Assembly: GCA_052169645.1 (NCBI GenBank)
Contig: JBQNCA010000002.1
Coordinates: 1 to 64,000 of the forward strand
Length of the DNA: 64,000 nucleotides
Origin: JAIKWW01 sp052169645
GTDB lineage: Bacteria > Bacillota > Clostridia > Peptostreptococcales > Anaerovoracaceae
Direction of reading: 5' to 3'
Below are positions 26,301-34,254 of this stretch, piece after piece; position 1 is the first letter of the stretch; each line of letters opens with the position of its first letter. The translations under genes were made by a program, and so were the position numbers. The notes beneath the pieces are model-generated. The model did not search any database. It was given only the letters and a program-made list of their open reading frames with translations, and was not told the origin of the DNA.

Positions 26301-27190
26301 TTGTCCGTCAAATACAGCATTACCAGCACTTTACCGTTTTTCATCGTCTTGGAATCAGTCTTGAAAACCTCTCCCTTGACAGCTATATTACTGCTTCCGT
26401 CTCTCAGATTTTTTATATCTGTAATATTCCCTTCTATAGGCTTTCCTAGTATTCGGTTTCCTTCCACAGGACCTTCATATCTGTTATTTCTTCGCTTTGC
26501 TCCTACTTGTCCCTGCGATGCGACGGCGTTTCTCACAGCTCTGCCGTTTCGATTGTAAGCTGCATTTCTTGCATTTTCGCCTACAGCTTTACCCGATTCT
26601 GTCGCTTGCCTTGCAATCTCCGCTTTTTCCTCGCTCTCTCTGATAATGCGTGAAAGCTCTTCAGATTCCTGAACTCTTTGCTGTCGGAGCTTTCTGTCAT
26701 AGTCCTCGTGTCTGTTCTTAAAAATAAATCTGACGGGAATTCCAAATTTATCGTAAAAAATTCTGTGCATGGAAACAGCTGCGGAATCATTGAAACGCTT
26801 TGCACTTTCTTCACCGAGAAGATATATTGCTATACAACCGTCCTCTTTTTTTATACAGCTGTCATCTACGGTCTTGGCTATAGAAACAAGCTCAGGCACT
26901 TCATTCATAAGATATGGCATATACAGCTTCAATATTTCAGACTCTTTCATAACCATATCATCGTACCTGAATATGAAATCCACCTTTTTTAAACCTTCAA
27001 CTTTATTGAAGAGTTTGTCCCTCATTGTTTTAAGATCTCCGTACGGAACGACAAAATTTAAAACTGTTTTTATTACAAGTTCCATACTTTCTTGTAAAAG
27101 ACTGGCACTTTCCAAGCCAAATACAAACTCGCTCCTTCCATGAGGAGCGAGTTTATCCCAGCTGATATTTTCTTCAAAAAATCTGTTCAT
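23366..27190 (-). CDS. polC: DNA polymerase III alpha subunit PolC, lacking the exonuclease domain
   Basis: Replicative DNA polymerase of low-GC Gram-positives. The 1274 residues contain an N-terminal domain, a charged linker, an OB domain (about 245-345), PHP (VELHAHTKMSRFDG, VTDHGVVQSFPDA, YGVEG near 420), the PolC-type palm with SRGSVGSSFAATM, a four-cysteine zinc site (CPNC and CPVCG), and PDIDLNFAGEYQ with the catalytic aspartates near 800. Usual PolC is about 1440 residues, because a DEDDh 3'-5' exonuclease (DxETTG motif) is inserted in PHP right after YGVE. Here about 12 residues (NDTIDAQGNLDY) bridge directly to NPSYHIILIAKNQTGLKNL, and no DxETTG occurs anywhere. The frame is clean. 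The start lacks a good Shine-Dalgarno. Confidence 0.95.
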   Translation of the reverse strand: MNRFFEENISWDKLAPHGRSEFVFGLESASLLQESMELVIKTVLNFVVPYGDLKTMRDKLFNKVEGLKKVDFIFRYDDMVMKESEILKLYMPYLMNEVPELVSIAKTVDDSCIKKEDGCIAIYLLGEESAKRFNDSAAVSMHRIFYDKFGIPVRFIFKNRHEDYDRKLRQQRVQESEELSRIIRESEEKAEIARQATESGKAVGENARNAAYNRNGRAVRNAVASQGQVGAKRRNNRYEGPVEGNRILGKPIEGNITDIKNLRDGSSNIAVKGEVFKTDSKTMKNGKVLVMLYLTDKTDSICAKMFVSEKKADDIADNIKKGSYVKIKGSCENDSFEKMTVLMAESIELADKPKREDTCERKRVELHAHTKMSRFDGLSEVRDLVNTAKAWGHPAVAVTDHGVVQSFPDAAKAAGGDIKIIYGVEGYLVNDTIDAQGNLDYKSNPSYHIILIAKNQTGLKNLYKLVSLSYLYYYYKKPRIPRSELIKHREGIIIGSACEAGEVFRTMTAGGSDEDIMHTAEFYDYLEIQPRSNNMFMLEKGTVGSEEELLEYNRRILSIGQKMNKLVVATCDTHYIEPEDYIYRNIIQAAHGYKDFSDRPSLYMRTTDEMLEEFSYLGAETAEKVVIDNTNAIADMVEVLQPVPKDPFPPKIEGSEERLRSRCYEKAHSIYGDPLPDLVKQRLDRELDSIIGNNYSVMYVAAEMLVQKSMDDGYLVGSRGSVGSSFAATMDGITEVNPLPPHYVCPNCKNSEFMENRGYDCGVDMPDKLCPVCGTRYKKDGFNIPFETFLGFEGDKEPDIDLNFAGEYQATAHKYVEEIFGAENVFKAGTISTVKDKTALGYVRKYFEERHAYVNKCEMERLALGCTGVRSTTGQHPGGIVIVPEGHEIYEFCPVMHPSEGKVKDIITTHFDYHKIDKNLLKLDILGHDVPSMIRMLQDMTGIAPDDVPLSDEKVNKIFLGCETLDIKAEDYRQKHGTFGIPEFGTSFTRQMLDDTKPEKFSALVRIAGFSHGTDVWINNAHDFILSGEATMDDAIATRDDIMNYLIEKGLPKQDAFSIMEHVRKGKGLKEEEVSLMQKYSVPEWYIESCRRIKYMFPKAHAVAYVMMSYRIAYFKVYYPQEFYATYFTMKVDFFNSAVIMKGMDAVTARMDAIKLAGDEASNKEKDEYIIYEVAYEMYARGYEFLPARLGHSKALKFFVEDGKVRLPFRALEGMGETAAGSLVEEYEKQYFSSIEDMMSRTSVNSSNIDILRQHGVLEGIPDSDQMNLFSMLG

Positions 27191-27271
27191 AACTGTTTTT
27201 CATCCATATTGCCCTGAAAGGCTCATTCCATATAACATCAGCCATTGAATATGCGATTGCGTCTTCAAAAT

Positions 27272-27300
27272 ATTATATCCGGAATAAATAAAGCTCTAAA
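27272..27300 (-). promoter_or_regulatory. Possible polC promoter
   Basis: On the minus strand TTTAGA (27300-27295) and TATAAT (27277-27272) are 17 bases apart, about 80 bases before the polC ATG. The -10 is perfect and the -35 weak. The preceding gap also has CGCATT/AATGCG arms after the SPFH stop, without a T-run. Confidence 0.4.
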
Positions 27301-27389
27301 GACTACATAAAGCTTATATAAATAACCGGATTGTACGCTCGCATTTTATACCCCTGCCCTTTCAATGCGAAATAAGGCTTTTGTGAGAC

Positions 27390-28307
27390 TTAGCTTTTTA
27401 CAAGTTCCTTTACACTTGTCGCAAGTCCTGCAAGTCCCTGTATGTCCGACGGAATTATAATTTTTGTCGCTTGTCCGTCTGCTGCCGTTGCAAACGCATC
27501 CAAGCCTTTAAGCGAAATAACCTGATCCGTAGGATTGGATTCCACTATCATGCGTATACCGTCCGCCGTAGCCTGCTGCACAAGTCTGATAGCTTCCGCT
27601 TCACCTTCAGCTTTGAGTACGGCTGCCTGTTTAGTCGCTTCCGCTTCAAGTATAGCAGATTGCTTACTGGCTTCCGCTTCAAGTATCAGAGCCTGCTTGC
27701 TTCCCTCCGCTCTGAGCACTGCAGATTTTTTTTCGCCTTCTGCAATGAGAATAGCCTCTCTTCTTTCTCTCTCGGCTCTCATCTGCTTTTCCATGGCATT
27801 CTGTATATCACGAGGCGGAACTATGTTCTTTACCTCAACACGGTTAATCTTTATCCCCCATGCATCAGTAGCTTCATCCAAAACGACACGAATCTTTGAG
27901 TTGATTATTTCACGGCTCGTTAGAGATTCATCGAGCTCCAGCTCACCGATTATATTTCTCAGAGTGGTTGCAGTCAGATTTTCTATAGCCGACATAGGAT
28001 TTGCAACGCCGTATGCAAAGAGCTTGGGATCGGTAATCTGAAAATATATTACCGTATCTATTTCCATGGTTACATTATCTCTCGTAATAACAGGCTGAGG
28101 CGGAAAATCTATAACATGTTCTTTCAAAGAAACCTTCTTTGAAATTCTGTCAATCAAAGGAATCTTTACATGAAGACCTACATTCCATGTCCCGTTGTAA
28201 GCACCTAATCTTTCGATTACATAGGCATTTGCCTGCGGCACTATTCTTATATTTACAACTAAAAATGCTATAACTATTACTATAATTGCGATTATAAACG
28301 GTATCAT
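27390..28307 (-). CDS. SPFH/stomatin-family membrane protein (QmcA-like)
   Basis: A 305-residue stomatin-like protein: one N-terminal membrane helix (IPFIIAIIVIVIAFLVV), an SPFH/Band 7 domain (about 20-180; VPQANAYVIERLG, FPPQPVITRDNV, GIKINRVEVKNI), then a coiled-coil alanine/glutamate-rich region with near-repeats (ILEAEASKQ, ILEAEATKQ, VLKAEGEAEA) and a hydrophobic tail. The family forms membrane-associated oligomeric cages and often pairs with NfeD-type partners or proteases; nfeD lies just upstream here. GGAGG ten bases upstream supports the ATG. The product's physiological role is not established by sequence. Confidence 0.93.
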   Translation of the reverse strand: MIPFIIAIIVIVIAFLVVNIRIVPQANAYVIERLGAYNGTWNVGLHVKIPLIDRISKKVSLKEHVIDFPPQPVITRDNVTMEIDTVIYFQITDPKLFAYGVANPMSAIENLTATTLRNIIGELELDESLTSREIINSKIRVVLDEATDAWGIKINRVEVKNIVPPRDIQNAMEKQMRAERERREAILIAEGEKKSAVLRAEGSKQALILEAEASKQSAILEAEATKQAAVLKAEGEAEAIRLVQQATADGIRMIVESNPTDQVISLKGLDAFATAADGQATKIIIPSDIQGLAGLATSVKELVKS

Positions 28308-28332
28308 TTTTTCAATTCCTCCTTAAAAATAT

Positions 28333-28398
28333 TTATTTAGAAACCGGCGCTACAGCTAAACCTGCAACAACAATGACAATTGCAATAATAAACGGTTT
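28333..28398 (-). pseudogene. Decayed second copy of a tiny membrane ORF
   Basis: The minus strand reads KPFIIAIVIVVAGLAVAPVSK then TAA, very similar in DNA to the 26-codon ORF just upstream (shared attgtcattgttgttg core and a following ATATTT-AAGGAGR). There is no ATG/GTG/TTG in frame after the preceding stop, though a Shine-Dalgarno-like AAGGAGAG remains. It looks like a duplicated copy with a lost start. Confidence 0.5.
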
Positions 28399-28424
28399 AA
28401 CCTTTCAAGCTCTCCTTGAAATAT

Positions 28425-28505
28425 TCATTTTGAAATCAACGCTATGCCTAAACCTACAACAACAATGACGATTACAATGACTGCCAACAGTAAAGTCGAT
28501 ATCAT
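28425..28505 (-). CDS. Tiny single-helix membrane protein (26 residues)
   Basis: An ATG with GGAG six bases upstream opens a 26-codon frame: MISTLLLAVIVIVIVV, then VGLGIALISK and TGA. It is almost wholly hydrophobic with one Lys at the end, as expected for a one-pass micropeptide. It lies between nfeD and the SPFH gene, whose own start (MIPFIIAIIVIVIAF) resembles it, and is followed by a decayed copy. A good promoter lies about 30 bases upstream. It could be a real partner of the SPFH protein or only a relic of a duplicated SPFH 5' end. Confidence 0.5.
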   Translation of the reverse strand: MISTLLLAVIVIVIVVVGLGIALISK

Positions 28506-28533
28506 CCCATTCTCCTTTCTGTTATTATAATAT

Positions 28534-28562
28534 ATTATATTTAATTATCTCACAGCAGTAAA
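28534..28562 (-). promoter_or_regulatory. Promoter upstream of the tiny ORF and SPFH gene
   Basis: On the minus strand TTTACT (28562-28557) and TATAAT (28539-28534) are 17 bases apart. It would drive the micropeptide ORF and the SPFH gene separately from nfeD. The rest of the gap to nfeD (28563-28693) holds only short imperfect stems. Confidence 0.6.
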
Positions 28563-28693
28563 ATTGCCCATCCTGCCACTTGGCTGTATATTGACGGAGC
28601 AATGGGTATTTACACTTCTTTTTTACAGAAAAACGTGTATTTTCAATATAAATATATGCTAATGCCTACTTTTACTGATTGATATAACTGTAA

Positions 28694-29149
28694 CTAAGCC
28701 TTTTTTACAACAAGCTTTACGCCTCTGATTTCTATAACTTTTACATCTTCACCTGCTGCAACGGACTCGGAGCCGTCTGCAAGCACTGCAGTCCAATCCT
28801 TGTTGTCTGCCCTGACGGTTCCCGCTTCATCTTTGGTAATAACGGATTTTGCTCTTCCTATACTCCCTACAAGAGCATCCACGTTTGTCATAATGAGCTT
28901 GTTATTGAATTTGGTTTTAGCCAAGGGTCTTACGAAAAATACCGATGCGAGAGATACGAGCAAAAACACGAGCACCTGCACCATAAAATTATCCGTCACA
29001 AGCGATATCAGCGACGTGACCAATGCTCCGCCTGCAAACCATATGGTAGTCAATCCCAGTGTAAATGCTTCTATTATTCCGAATACCGCAATCAATACAA
29101 CCCATATAAAGGTCTGCGACTGCATGAAATCTCCAAAGCTTTCAAACAT
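28694..29149 (-). CDS. NfeD-like membrane protein
   Basis: A 151-residue short-form NfeD protein: three closely spaced membrane helices (FIWVVLIAVFGIIEAF, WFAGGALVTSLISLV, VQVLVFLLVSLASVFFV) followed by a soluble OB-fold (about 90-150; ALVGSIGRAKSVI, VKVIEIRGVKLVVKK). NfeD proteins are encoded next to SPFH/stomatin genes and are thought to act with them in membranes. AGGAGG lies 7 bases before this ATG; an ATG two codons earlier is too close to the Shine-Dalgarno. It lies between ispG and the SPFH gene. Confidence 0.9.
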   Translation of the reverse strand: MFESFGDFMQSQTFIWVVLIAVFGIIEAFTLGLTTIWFAGGALVTSLISLVTDNFMVQVLVFLLVSLASVFFVRPLAKTKFNNKLIMTNVDALVGSIGRAKSVITKDEAGTVRADNKDWTAVLADGSESVAAGEDVKVIEIRGVKLVVKKA

Positions 29150-29206
29150 ATTCATGCCTCCTTTCCGGACAAACTTCCACTTAAATTAATAATACCATAA
29201 ATTATT

Positions 29207-30280
29207 CTATATATTTTTTATAATTTCCTTAACCATGATATCAACTATTTCATTTTCCGGAGCAGAGGTCAGTATCTTTCCACCTTTGAATATAACTCCC
29301 CTGCCGTCTCCGCAGGCAACTCCGATATCCGCAGCCTTTGATTCTCCCGGACCGTTTACGGCACATCCCATCACTGCGACGGTCAGTTTCGGTCTTCCTT
29401 TTTCTATCATGGATTTTTCGGTTGATTCCAATTTGCTTTTAAGCTCTTCGGTAATTGCGGGCAAATCCGTCCTGCAACGGGAACAGGTGGGACATGAGAC
29501 ATATTCTATACCACAGTCAAAATGTCCGGTGCATCTCAAAATTTCTCTGGCTACAGGTATTTCGGCGACGGGATCTCCTGTAAGAGATACTCGTATTGTA
29601 TCGCCGACTCCGGCAAGAAGCAGTGCTCCTATTCCGACAGATGATTTCACAGTACCGGCTCCCGGCGTTCCCGATTCTGTAACACCTATATGAATAGGAT
29701 ATTTTGTAAGTTCCGATACTCTTAAACATGTCTGATAATTCATAAGCACATCAGACGACTTGACAGATACAACTATATCGTCAAAATCCATATTCTCTAT
29801 TCGACGAACTGTATTTATAACACTTTCAGCCAAGCCTTCCGAGGTTACGCTGCCGTATTTTTCAATAATTTCCTTTTCCAAAGAGCCTGAATTTACCCCT
29901 ATGCGGATTGGGATATGACGAAATTTGGCGGCACTTACAACAGCCGAGACCCTGTCGTCATTTCCTATATTCCCCGGATTTATGCGAATCTTGTCAGCAC
30001 CCGCATTGATAGCGGCAATTGCAAGTCTGTAATCAAAATGTATATCTGCAACCAAAGGAATCTCCGTCCTTCGCCGGATATCCGCAAATGCCTCGACAGC
30101 ATGCATATCCGGCACCGCAAGTCTGACTATATGACAGCCGGCTTCCTGCAAGGCATTTATCTGCGCCAAGGTGGCTTCGACATTTCGGGTATCGGTATTT
30201 GTCATGGACTGTATGGAGACAGGAGCGTTTCCCCCTATCTGCACATCTCCGCACATAACGCTTTTGGTAATTTTTCTCAT
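29207..30280 (-). CDS. ispG: (E)-4-hydroxy-3-methylbut-2-enyl-diphosphate synthase
   Basis: Fe-S enzyme of the MEP isoprenoid pathway, converting MEcPP to HMBPP. The 357 residues hold the TIM-barrel with NAPVSIQSMTNTDTRN and ADIHFDYRLAIAA, and the C-terminal 4Fe-4S domain with the cysteines of SCPTCSRC and GCAVNGPGES. It matches the short bacterial form. GAGGAG sits just before the ATG. With dxr, uppS and cdsA in the same run it supplies lipid precursors for the envelope. Confidence 0.97.
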   Translation of the reverse strand: MRKITKSVMCGDVQIGGNAPVSIQSMTNTDTRNVEATLAQINALQEAGCHIVRLAVPDMHAVEAFADIRRRTEIPLVADIHFDYRLAIAAINAGADKIRINPGNIGNDDRVSAVVSAAKFRHIPIRIGVNSGSLEKEIIEKYGSVTSEGLAESVINTVRRIENMDFDDIVVSVKSSDVLMNYQTCLRVSELTKYPIHIGVTESGTPGAGTVKSSVGIGALLLAGVGDTIRVSLTGDPVAEIPVAREILRCTGHFDCGIEYVSCPTCSRCRTDLPAITEELKSKLESTEKSMIEKGRPKLTVAVMGCAVNGPGESKAADIGVACGDGRGVIFKGGKILTSAPENEIVDIMVKEIIKNI

Positions 30281-30293
30281 ATGCTCCTCTTCA

Positions 30294-31319
30294 TCAGCCT
30301 GTGATGAGTGTTTTTATATCCTTAAAGGTTATAAGGATCATGAACATAAATAAAATCATAATTCCTGCAAAATGAAATTTTGATTCGATTTCATCTGTAA
30401 TTACCTTTCCCGTAACAGCACGTATGAATACGAAAAGTATACGCCCGCCGTCAAGTGCGGGGAAAGGCAAAATATTTATCAAACCGAGGTTCAGGCTCAA
30501 AAGAGCCATAAGGTACAGCATATTGAAAATCCCGGTTCGGGATACCTGATCCACAATCGTTACCAAACCTACAGGACCCGAAACATCCTTCACCGATCCT
30601 TTACCTGTAATCAAATCCGCCAATACCTTAAATATTTGTTTTTCTATTTCTACGGACTGTTTAAATGAACGGCTCAAACCGACAACAGGATTATGATTGT
30701 TTTCAAACCGGATTCCTATAAGCTTGGAACCGTCATCGGAAACCTTAAATCTAAGCTTAAACAGCTTCTCTTTTCCGTTTCTGTCAACCGTTATTTCCAC
30801 ATTGTCGGAAGTCTTTGAAGCAGCTTGAAGATAAAGAGCAGCCTCATTATCGTCACTCACAGCTTTTCCGTCAACGGCGGTTATCATATCTCCTGCAAGC
30901 ATACCCGCTTCAAACGCCGGAGATGCATCAGTGACATGTTCCACCTGATTGCTTACGGAAGTTCCCATATAGGTGATAAGTCCTGCAATTACTATTACAG
31001 CAAGTATGAAATTCATAAAAGGTCCCGCCATAAGAATAATTGTTCTCGCCCACCACGGCTTGTTATTGAAAGCAGCCTTATCATCCGCATCGGCACTGCT
31101 GTCCTCATCCATAGCCACATAACCGCCTATCGGGATAAGTCTGACAGAAAATTCCGTATTCTTTCTCTTCTTATGCAAAAGGACGGGTCCCATGCCTATT
31201 GCAAATTCATTTACTCTTACACCCAAAGCTCGAGCTGCAAAGAAATGACCTCCTTCATGAACAAGGACGAGAATCATAAGTATAAATAAAGCTGATACCG
31301 TTCCTATAATAATATGCAT
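30294..31319 (-). CDS. rseP: Site-2 metalloprotease RseP/RasP
   Basis: Membrane-embedded zinc protease that cleaves anti-sigma factors and leftover signal peptides inside the membrane. The 341 residues show the catalytic HEGGH in the first helix (about 21-25), a PDZ domain (about 120-185, with SPAFEAGMLAGDMITAVDG) and the third-helix motif NILPFPALDGGR. Membrane helices frame both ends. The start has AGGAAAG upstream. It follows dxr after an unusually long 204-base gap and precedes ispG by 13 bases. Confidence 0.95.
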   Translation of the reverse strand: MHIIIGTVSALFILMILVLVHEGGHFFAARALGVRVNEFAIGMGPVLLHKKRKNTEFSVRLIPIGGYVAMDEDSSADADDKAAFNNKPWWARTIILMAGPFMNFILAVIVIAGLITYMGTSVSNQVEHVTDASPAFEAGMLAGDMITAVDGKAVSDDNEAALYLQAASKTSDNVEITVDRNGKEKLFKLRFKVSDDGSKLIGIRFENNHNPVVGLSRSFKQSVEIEKQIFKVLADLITGKGSVKDVSGPVGLVTIVDQVSRTGIFNMLYLMALLSLNLGLINILPFPALDGGRILFVFIRAVTGKVITDEIESKFHFAGIMILFMFMILITFKDIKTLITG

Positions 31320-31523
31320 TATATTTATCTTTCCTCGTATTATTAAATCATAGTGTTAACTTGCATACGTACACATAATGCCGTACCGTACATTATGCCG
31401 CATTGCTTCAAGCGGCGTAGCAGCTTTTTATCTTGAAAGGCTCTGCACCTTACCTGCTAATTGCTTATCAGACCGTACCGTACGACGGTTATTTTCGGCA
31501 AAATTAAAAACCTTTGTCATCAA
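31320..31523. repeat. Gap between dxr and rseP with repeated ccgtaccgtac motif
   Basis: The 11-mer ccgtaccgtac occurs twice (near 31381 and 31474). The first lies inside a hairpin with arms cataatg and cattatg; the second inside accgt/acggt arms. No ORF was found. Neighbouring genes in this run are overlapped or nearly so, so the 204-base gap stands out and may be a small repeat element or a leader. Confidence 0.4.
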
Positions 31524-32681
31524 TCAGCTTAATAAAAGAAATTCTTTTGCCAATTCTCTTGCATTAACGTCAGTCTCAAGTATATCCTCCGGAGTATCTG
31601 CCGGCTTATCTTCATATGCTTCAATCACCCGCTCCAAAGTTTCCTGAATTTTTAAAAAAGGGATTTTTTTATTTAAAAATGCTTCGACGCAAATCTCATT
31701 TGCCGCATTTAATGCAGTACAGCAGGCGTTTCCCGCCTTAAGCGCATCATAAGCCATCTGCAGACATTTAAAAGTATTTCTGTCAGGCGCTTTAAAGGTC
31801 AGCCTGCCCGCCTCCGCCAAATCAAGGTGCTTCGCCGGCGTCATAAGCCTGTCGGGATAATTGAGTGCATAAGCTATAGGCAGGCGCATATCAGGCACTC
31901 CGAGCTGCGCCATCACTGCACCGTCCTGATATTCGACAAGAGAATGAATTATACTCTCCGGATGAACAAGCACTTCTATTTTTTCTGCCGGAATATCGAA
32001 AAGCCAATGTGCTTCTATAACCTCGAAGCCCTTGTTCATCATCGTTGCCGAATCAACAGTTATCTTTTTTCCCATATTCCATGTAGGATGAGAAAGCGTA
32101 TCCTCAAGACTTACATCTTTTAATTCATCCAAGCTGCAACCGAAGAAAGGTCCGCCCGATGCCGTAAGTATGATCTTGCCTACAGATTCATGACTGTTTC
32201 CCTGTAAACATTGAAATACAGCACTGTGCTCGCTGTCTACAGGAAGCAGTGTAAGCCCTTTTTCGGCTGCGGTTTTCATTATAAGTCCGCCGCCTGCAAC
32301 AAGAGTTTCTTTGTTTGCAAGCGCAATCCGCTTTCCTGCAAGCAATGCTCTATATGTAGGAATCAGACCCGCCATGCCTACAACCGAATTGAGCAGTATG
32401 TCATCCTCGGCTTCAGCCGCCATTTCCGCAAGCCCTTCACTTCCGCTGAAAAATTTGACATCGGAGTACGTTTCTGCGAGTTTACGGGCATCGTCATCAC
32501 TGTAGGTCGCAACAAATTTCGGTTTGAATTTTTCTATCTGCTCTGCAAGCAGTTCTATATTTTTCATGCACGAAAGAGATGCAAGCTCATAAAGCTCAGG
32601 CTCCGCCTCTATTATATCCAATGCCTGTTTGCCTATGGATCCTGTAGAGCCGAGAATACTGACTTTTTTTTTACCTTTCAT
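31524..32681 (-). CDS. dxr: 1-deoxy-D-xylulose 5-phosphate reductoisomerase
   Basis: Second step of the MEP pathway (DXP to MEP, NADPH-dependent). The 385 residues show the Rossmann start VSILGSTGSIGKQ, LANKETLVAGG, the metal/substrate motifs DSEHSAVFQCL and ASGGPF, and HPTWNMGKKITVDSATMMNK. The ATG shares one base with the cdsA stop (TGATG); a GTG one codon upstream is also possible. The overlap indicates translational coupling. Confidence 0.97.
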   Translation of the reverse strand: MKGKKKVSILGSTGSIGKQALDIIEAEPELYELASLSCMKNIELLAEQIEKFKPKFVATYSDDDARKLAETYSDVKFFSGSEGLAEMAAEAEDDILLNSVVGMAGLIPTYRALLAGKRIALANKETLVAGGGLIMKTAAEKGLTLLPVDSEHSAVFQCLQGNSHESVGKIILTASGGPFFGCSLDELKDVSLEDTLSHPTWNMGKKITVDSATMMNKGFEVIEAHWLFDIPAEKIEVLVHPESIIHSLVEYQDGAVMAQLGVPDMRLPIAYALNYPDRLMTPAKHLDLAEAGRLTFKAPDRNTFKCLQMAYDALKAGNACCTALNAANEICVEAFLNKKIPFLKIQETLERVIEAYEDKPADTPEDILETDVNARELAKEFLLLS

Positions 32682-33508
32682 CACTGTACCCCATACATAA
32701 GCTGCATTATGTAGTATACCATGGGTGCCGTAAACAGAACACTGTCGAATCTGTCCATAATTCCGCCGTGCCCCGGTATAAGTGTTCCATAATCCTTTAT
32801 ACCCATATTGCGCTTAAATATAGAAGCTGTCAAATCTCCGAATTGTGAAACTATACCGCCTGCCGCTCCTATAATTGCATACCAACCGAGCTTGGAGCTG
32901 TCTACCATGAAATATCCGAGCAGCACGGTAACTATGACCGCTCCGAGGATACCGCTCACTGAGCCTTCTACGGTTTTTTTCGGACTTATCACAGGGCAAA
33001 GCTTATGCTTTCCCAAAAAATATCCGCCGAAATAGGCACATATATCCGTCACGAAGGCTGTTGCTATTATGAGCCATACCGGAGAAAAATTGCATTTATC
33101 GGCAAAGGCATCCTCGGTCAGAACCGCATGATATGAAAAAAATCCGACATATACAATACCTATAACGGTCGCCATGCCGTCGTAAAGCTGTCTTTCCTCA
33201 ATTTTAAACAGGTAAAGCAGCGCCATAAGCACCGAGACGAATATCCAAAGCAGGTAAAGCTCCTTCATTGCAGCATCAGAAAGAAGCAGCAGCTTTCCGC
33301 CTATGATATTGATGCCGTAAAGCATTACAACGGAAATTAGGGCTATGGGATATGAAGGTCTCACATTCATTGTTCCGAACCCGTTAAACAGCTCTTTTAT
33401 TCCTATTACAGCTATTAAAAATACCGCCGCCGTTATAAAATATCCGCCGAGCAATATCAGAATCACAAGAGGCGTCATAGCCAATCCCGAAATTATCCTT
33501 GTCTTCAT
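32681..33508 (-). CDS. cdsA: Phosphatidate cytidylyltransferase
   Basis: Integral membrane enzyme making CDP-diacylglycerol from phosphatidate and CTP. The 275 residues form about eight membrane helices and end with the signature GDLTASIFKRNMGIKDYG followed by LIPGHGGIMDRFDS. The ATG overlaps the uppS stop (ATGA). Standard position between uppS and dxr. Confidence 0.96.
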   Translation of the reverse strand: MKTRIISGLAMTPLVILILLGGYFITAAVFLIAVIGIKELFNGFGTMNVRPSYPIALISVVMLYGINIIGGKLLLLSDAAMKELYLLWIFVSVLMALLYLFKIEERQLYDGMATVIGIVYVGFFSYHAVLTEDAFADKCNFSPVWLIIATAFVTDICAYFGGYFLGKHKLCPVISPKKTVEGSVSGILGAVIVTVLLGYFMVDSSKLGWYAIIGAAGGIVSQFGDLTASIFKRNMGIKDYGTLIPGHGGIMDRFDSVLFTAPMVYYIMQLMYGVQ

Positions 33509-34254
33509 GAATTCAGACCTCCATATCTTCGATCTCTGCCTCTGTATTCTTCAATGCAGCGCAGAAGCTCATTTTTATCGAAATCCGGCCAATATACGTC
33601 GGTATAAACAAATTCGCTGTATGCACATTGCCACAGCAGAAAGTTGCTGAGGCGGCGCTCACCGCCGGTTCTGATTATCATATCCGGATCCGGCATCCCG
33701 GCGGTGCTGAGCTTCGACTCAATCAGCTCCTCCGTCACTGATTGCGCCGCCTCCTTCGAAGGCACGCCCGACTCGACAGCCTCCTGAACTATCGCCCTGA
33801 CCGCATCCGTGATTTCCATGCGACCGCCGTAATTAAGGGCGATATTGAAGATGAGACCGTCGTTGGAGGCTGTTGCTTCAAGGGCGTGCTGCATGCTCGC
33901 TCCCGCCTCGCTCGGTATTCTGCCCCAGTCACCTACGGCACGTATCCGAACATTCTCGGCTGCCAATTCCGAAAGCTCGCTCTTTATATATTTAACCATT
34001 ATCTTAAAAATTCCGCTTACTTCATCATTCGGACGCTTCCAGTTTTCCGTAGAAAACGCATACACGGTAAGATATTTAACTCCCAAATCGGAGCATGCTC
34101 TGACGATTTCTTTCAAAGACTTCATACCGGCATTATGACCTGCTATACGAGGCATCCCGCGTCTCTTTGCCCAGCGTCCGTTACCGTCCATTATTATTGC
34201 GATATGCTGCGGAATTATTCCCGTGTTTTCAACATCAAAATCAGTTTCTTTCAA
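33505..34254 (-). CDS. uppS: Undecaprenyl diphosphate synthase (cis-prenyltransferase)
   Basis: Makes the C55 lipid carrier used for peptidoglycan and teichoic acid. The 249 residues carry the catalytic IMDGNGRWAKRRG (D23) and the C-terminal RTGGERRLSNFLLWQ and SEFVYTDVYWPDF motifs. The start is a TTG overlapping the upstream stop (TTGA), with AGAGGTGG seven bases before it. The TTG start and overlap suggest coupling to the preceding small gene. Confidence 0.95.
   Translation of the reverse strand: MKETDFDVENTGIIPQHIAIIMDGNGRWAKRRGMPRIAGHNAGMKSLKEIVRACSDLGVKYLTVYAFSTENWKRPNDEVSGIFKIMVKYIKSELSELAAENVRIRAVGDWGRIPSEAGASMQHALEATASNDGLIFNIALNYGGRMEITDAVRAIVQEAVESGVPSKEAAQSVTEELIESKLSTAGMPDPDMIIRTGGERRLSNFLLWQCAYSEFVYTDVYWPDFDKNELLRCIEEYRGRDRRYGGLNS

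Noticed and set aside
27471..28041. Plus-strand frames opposite the SPFH gene
   Set aside because: Shadows of the Ala/Glu-rich coiled coil on the minus strand.
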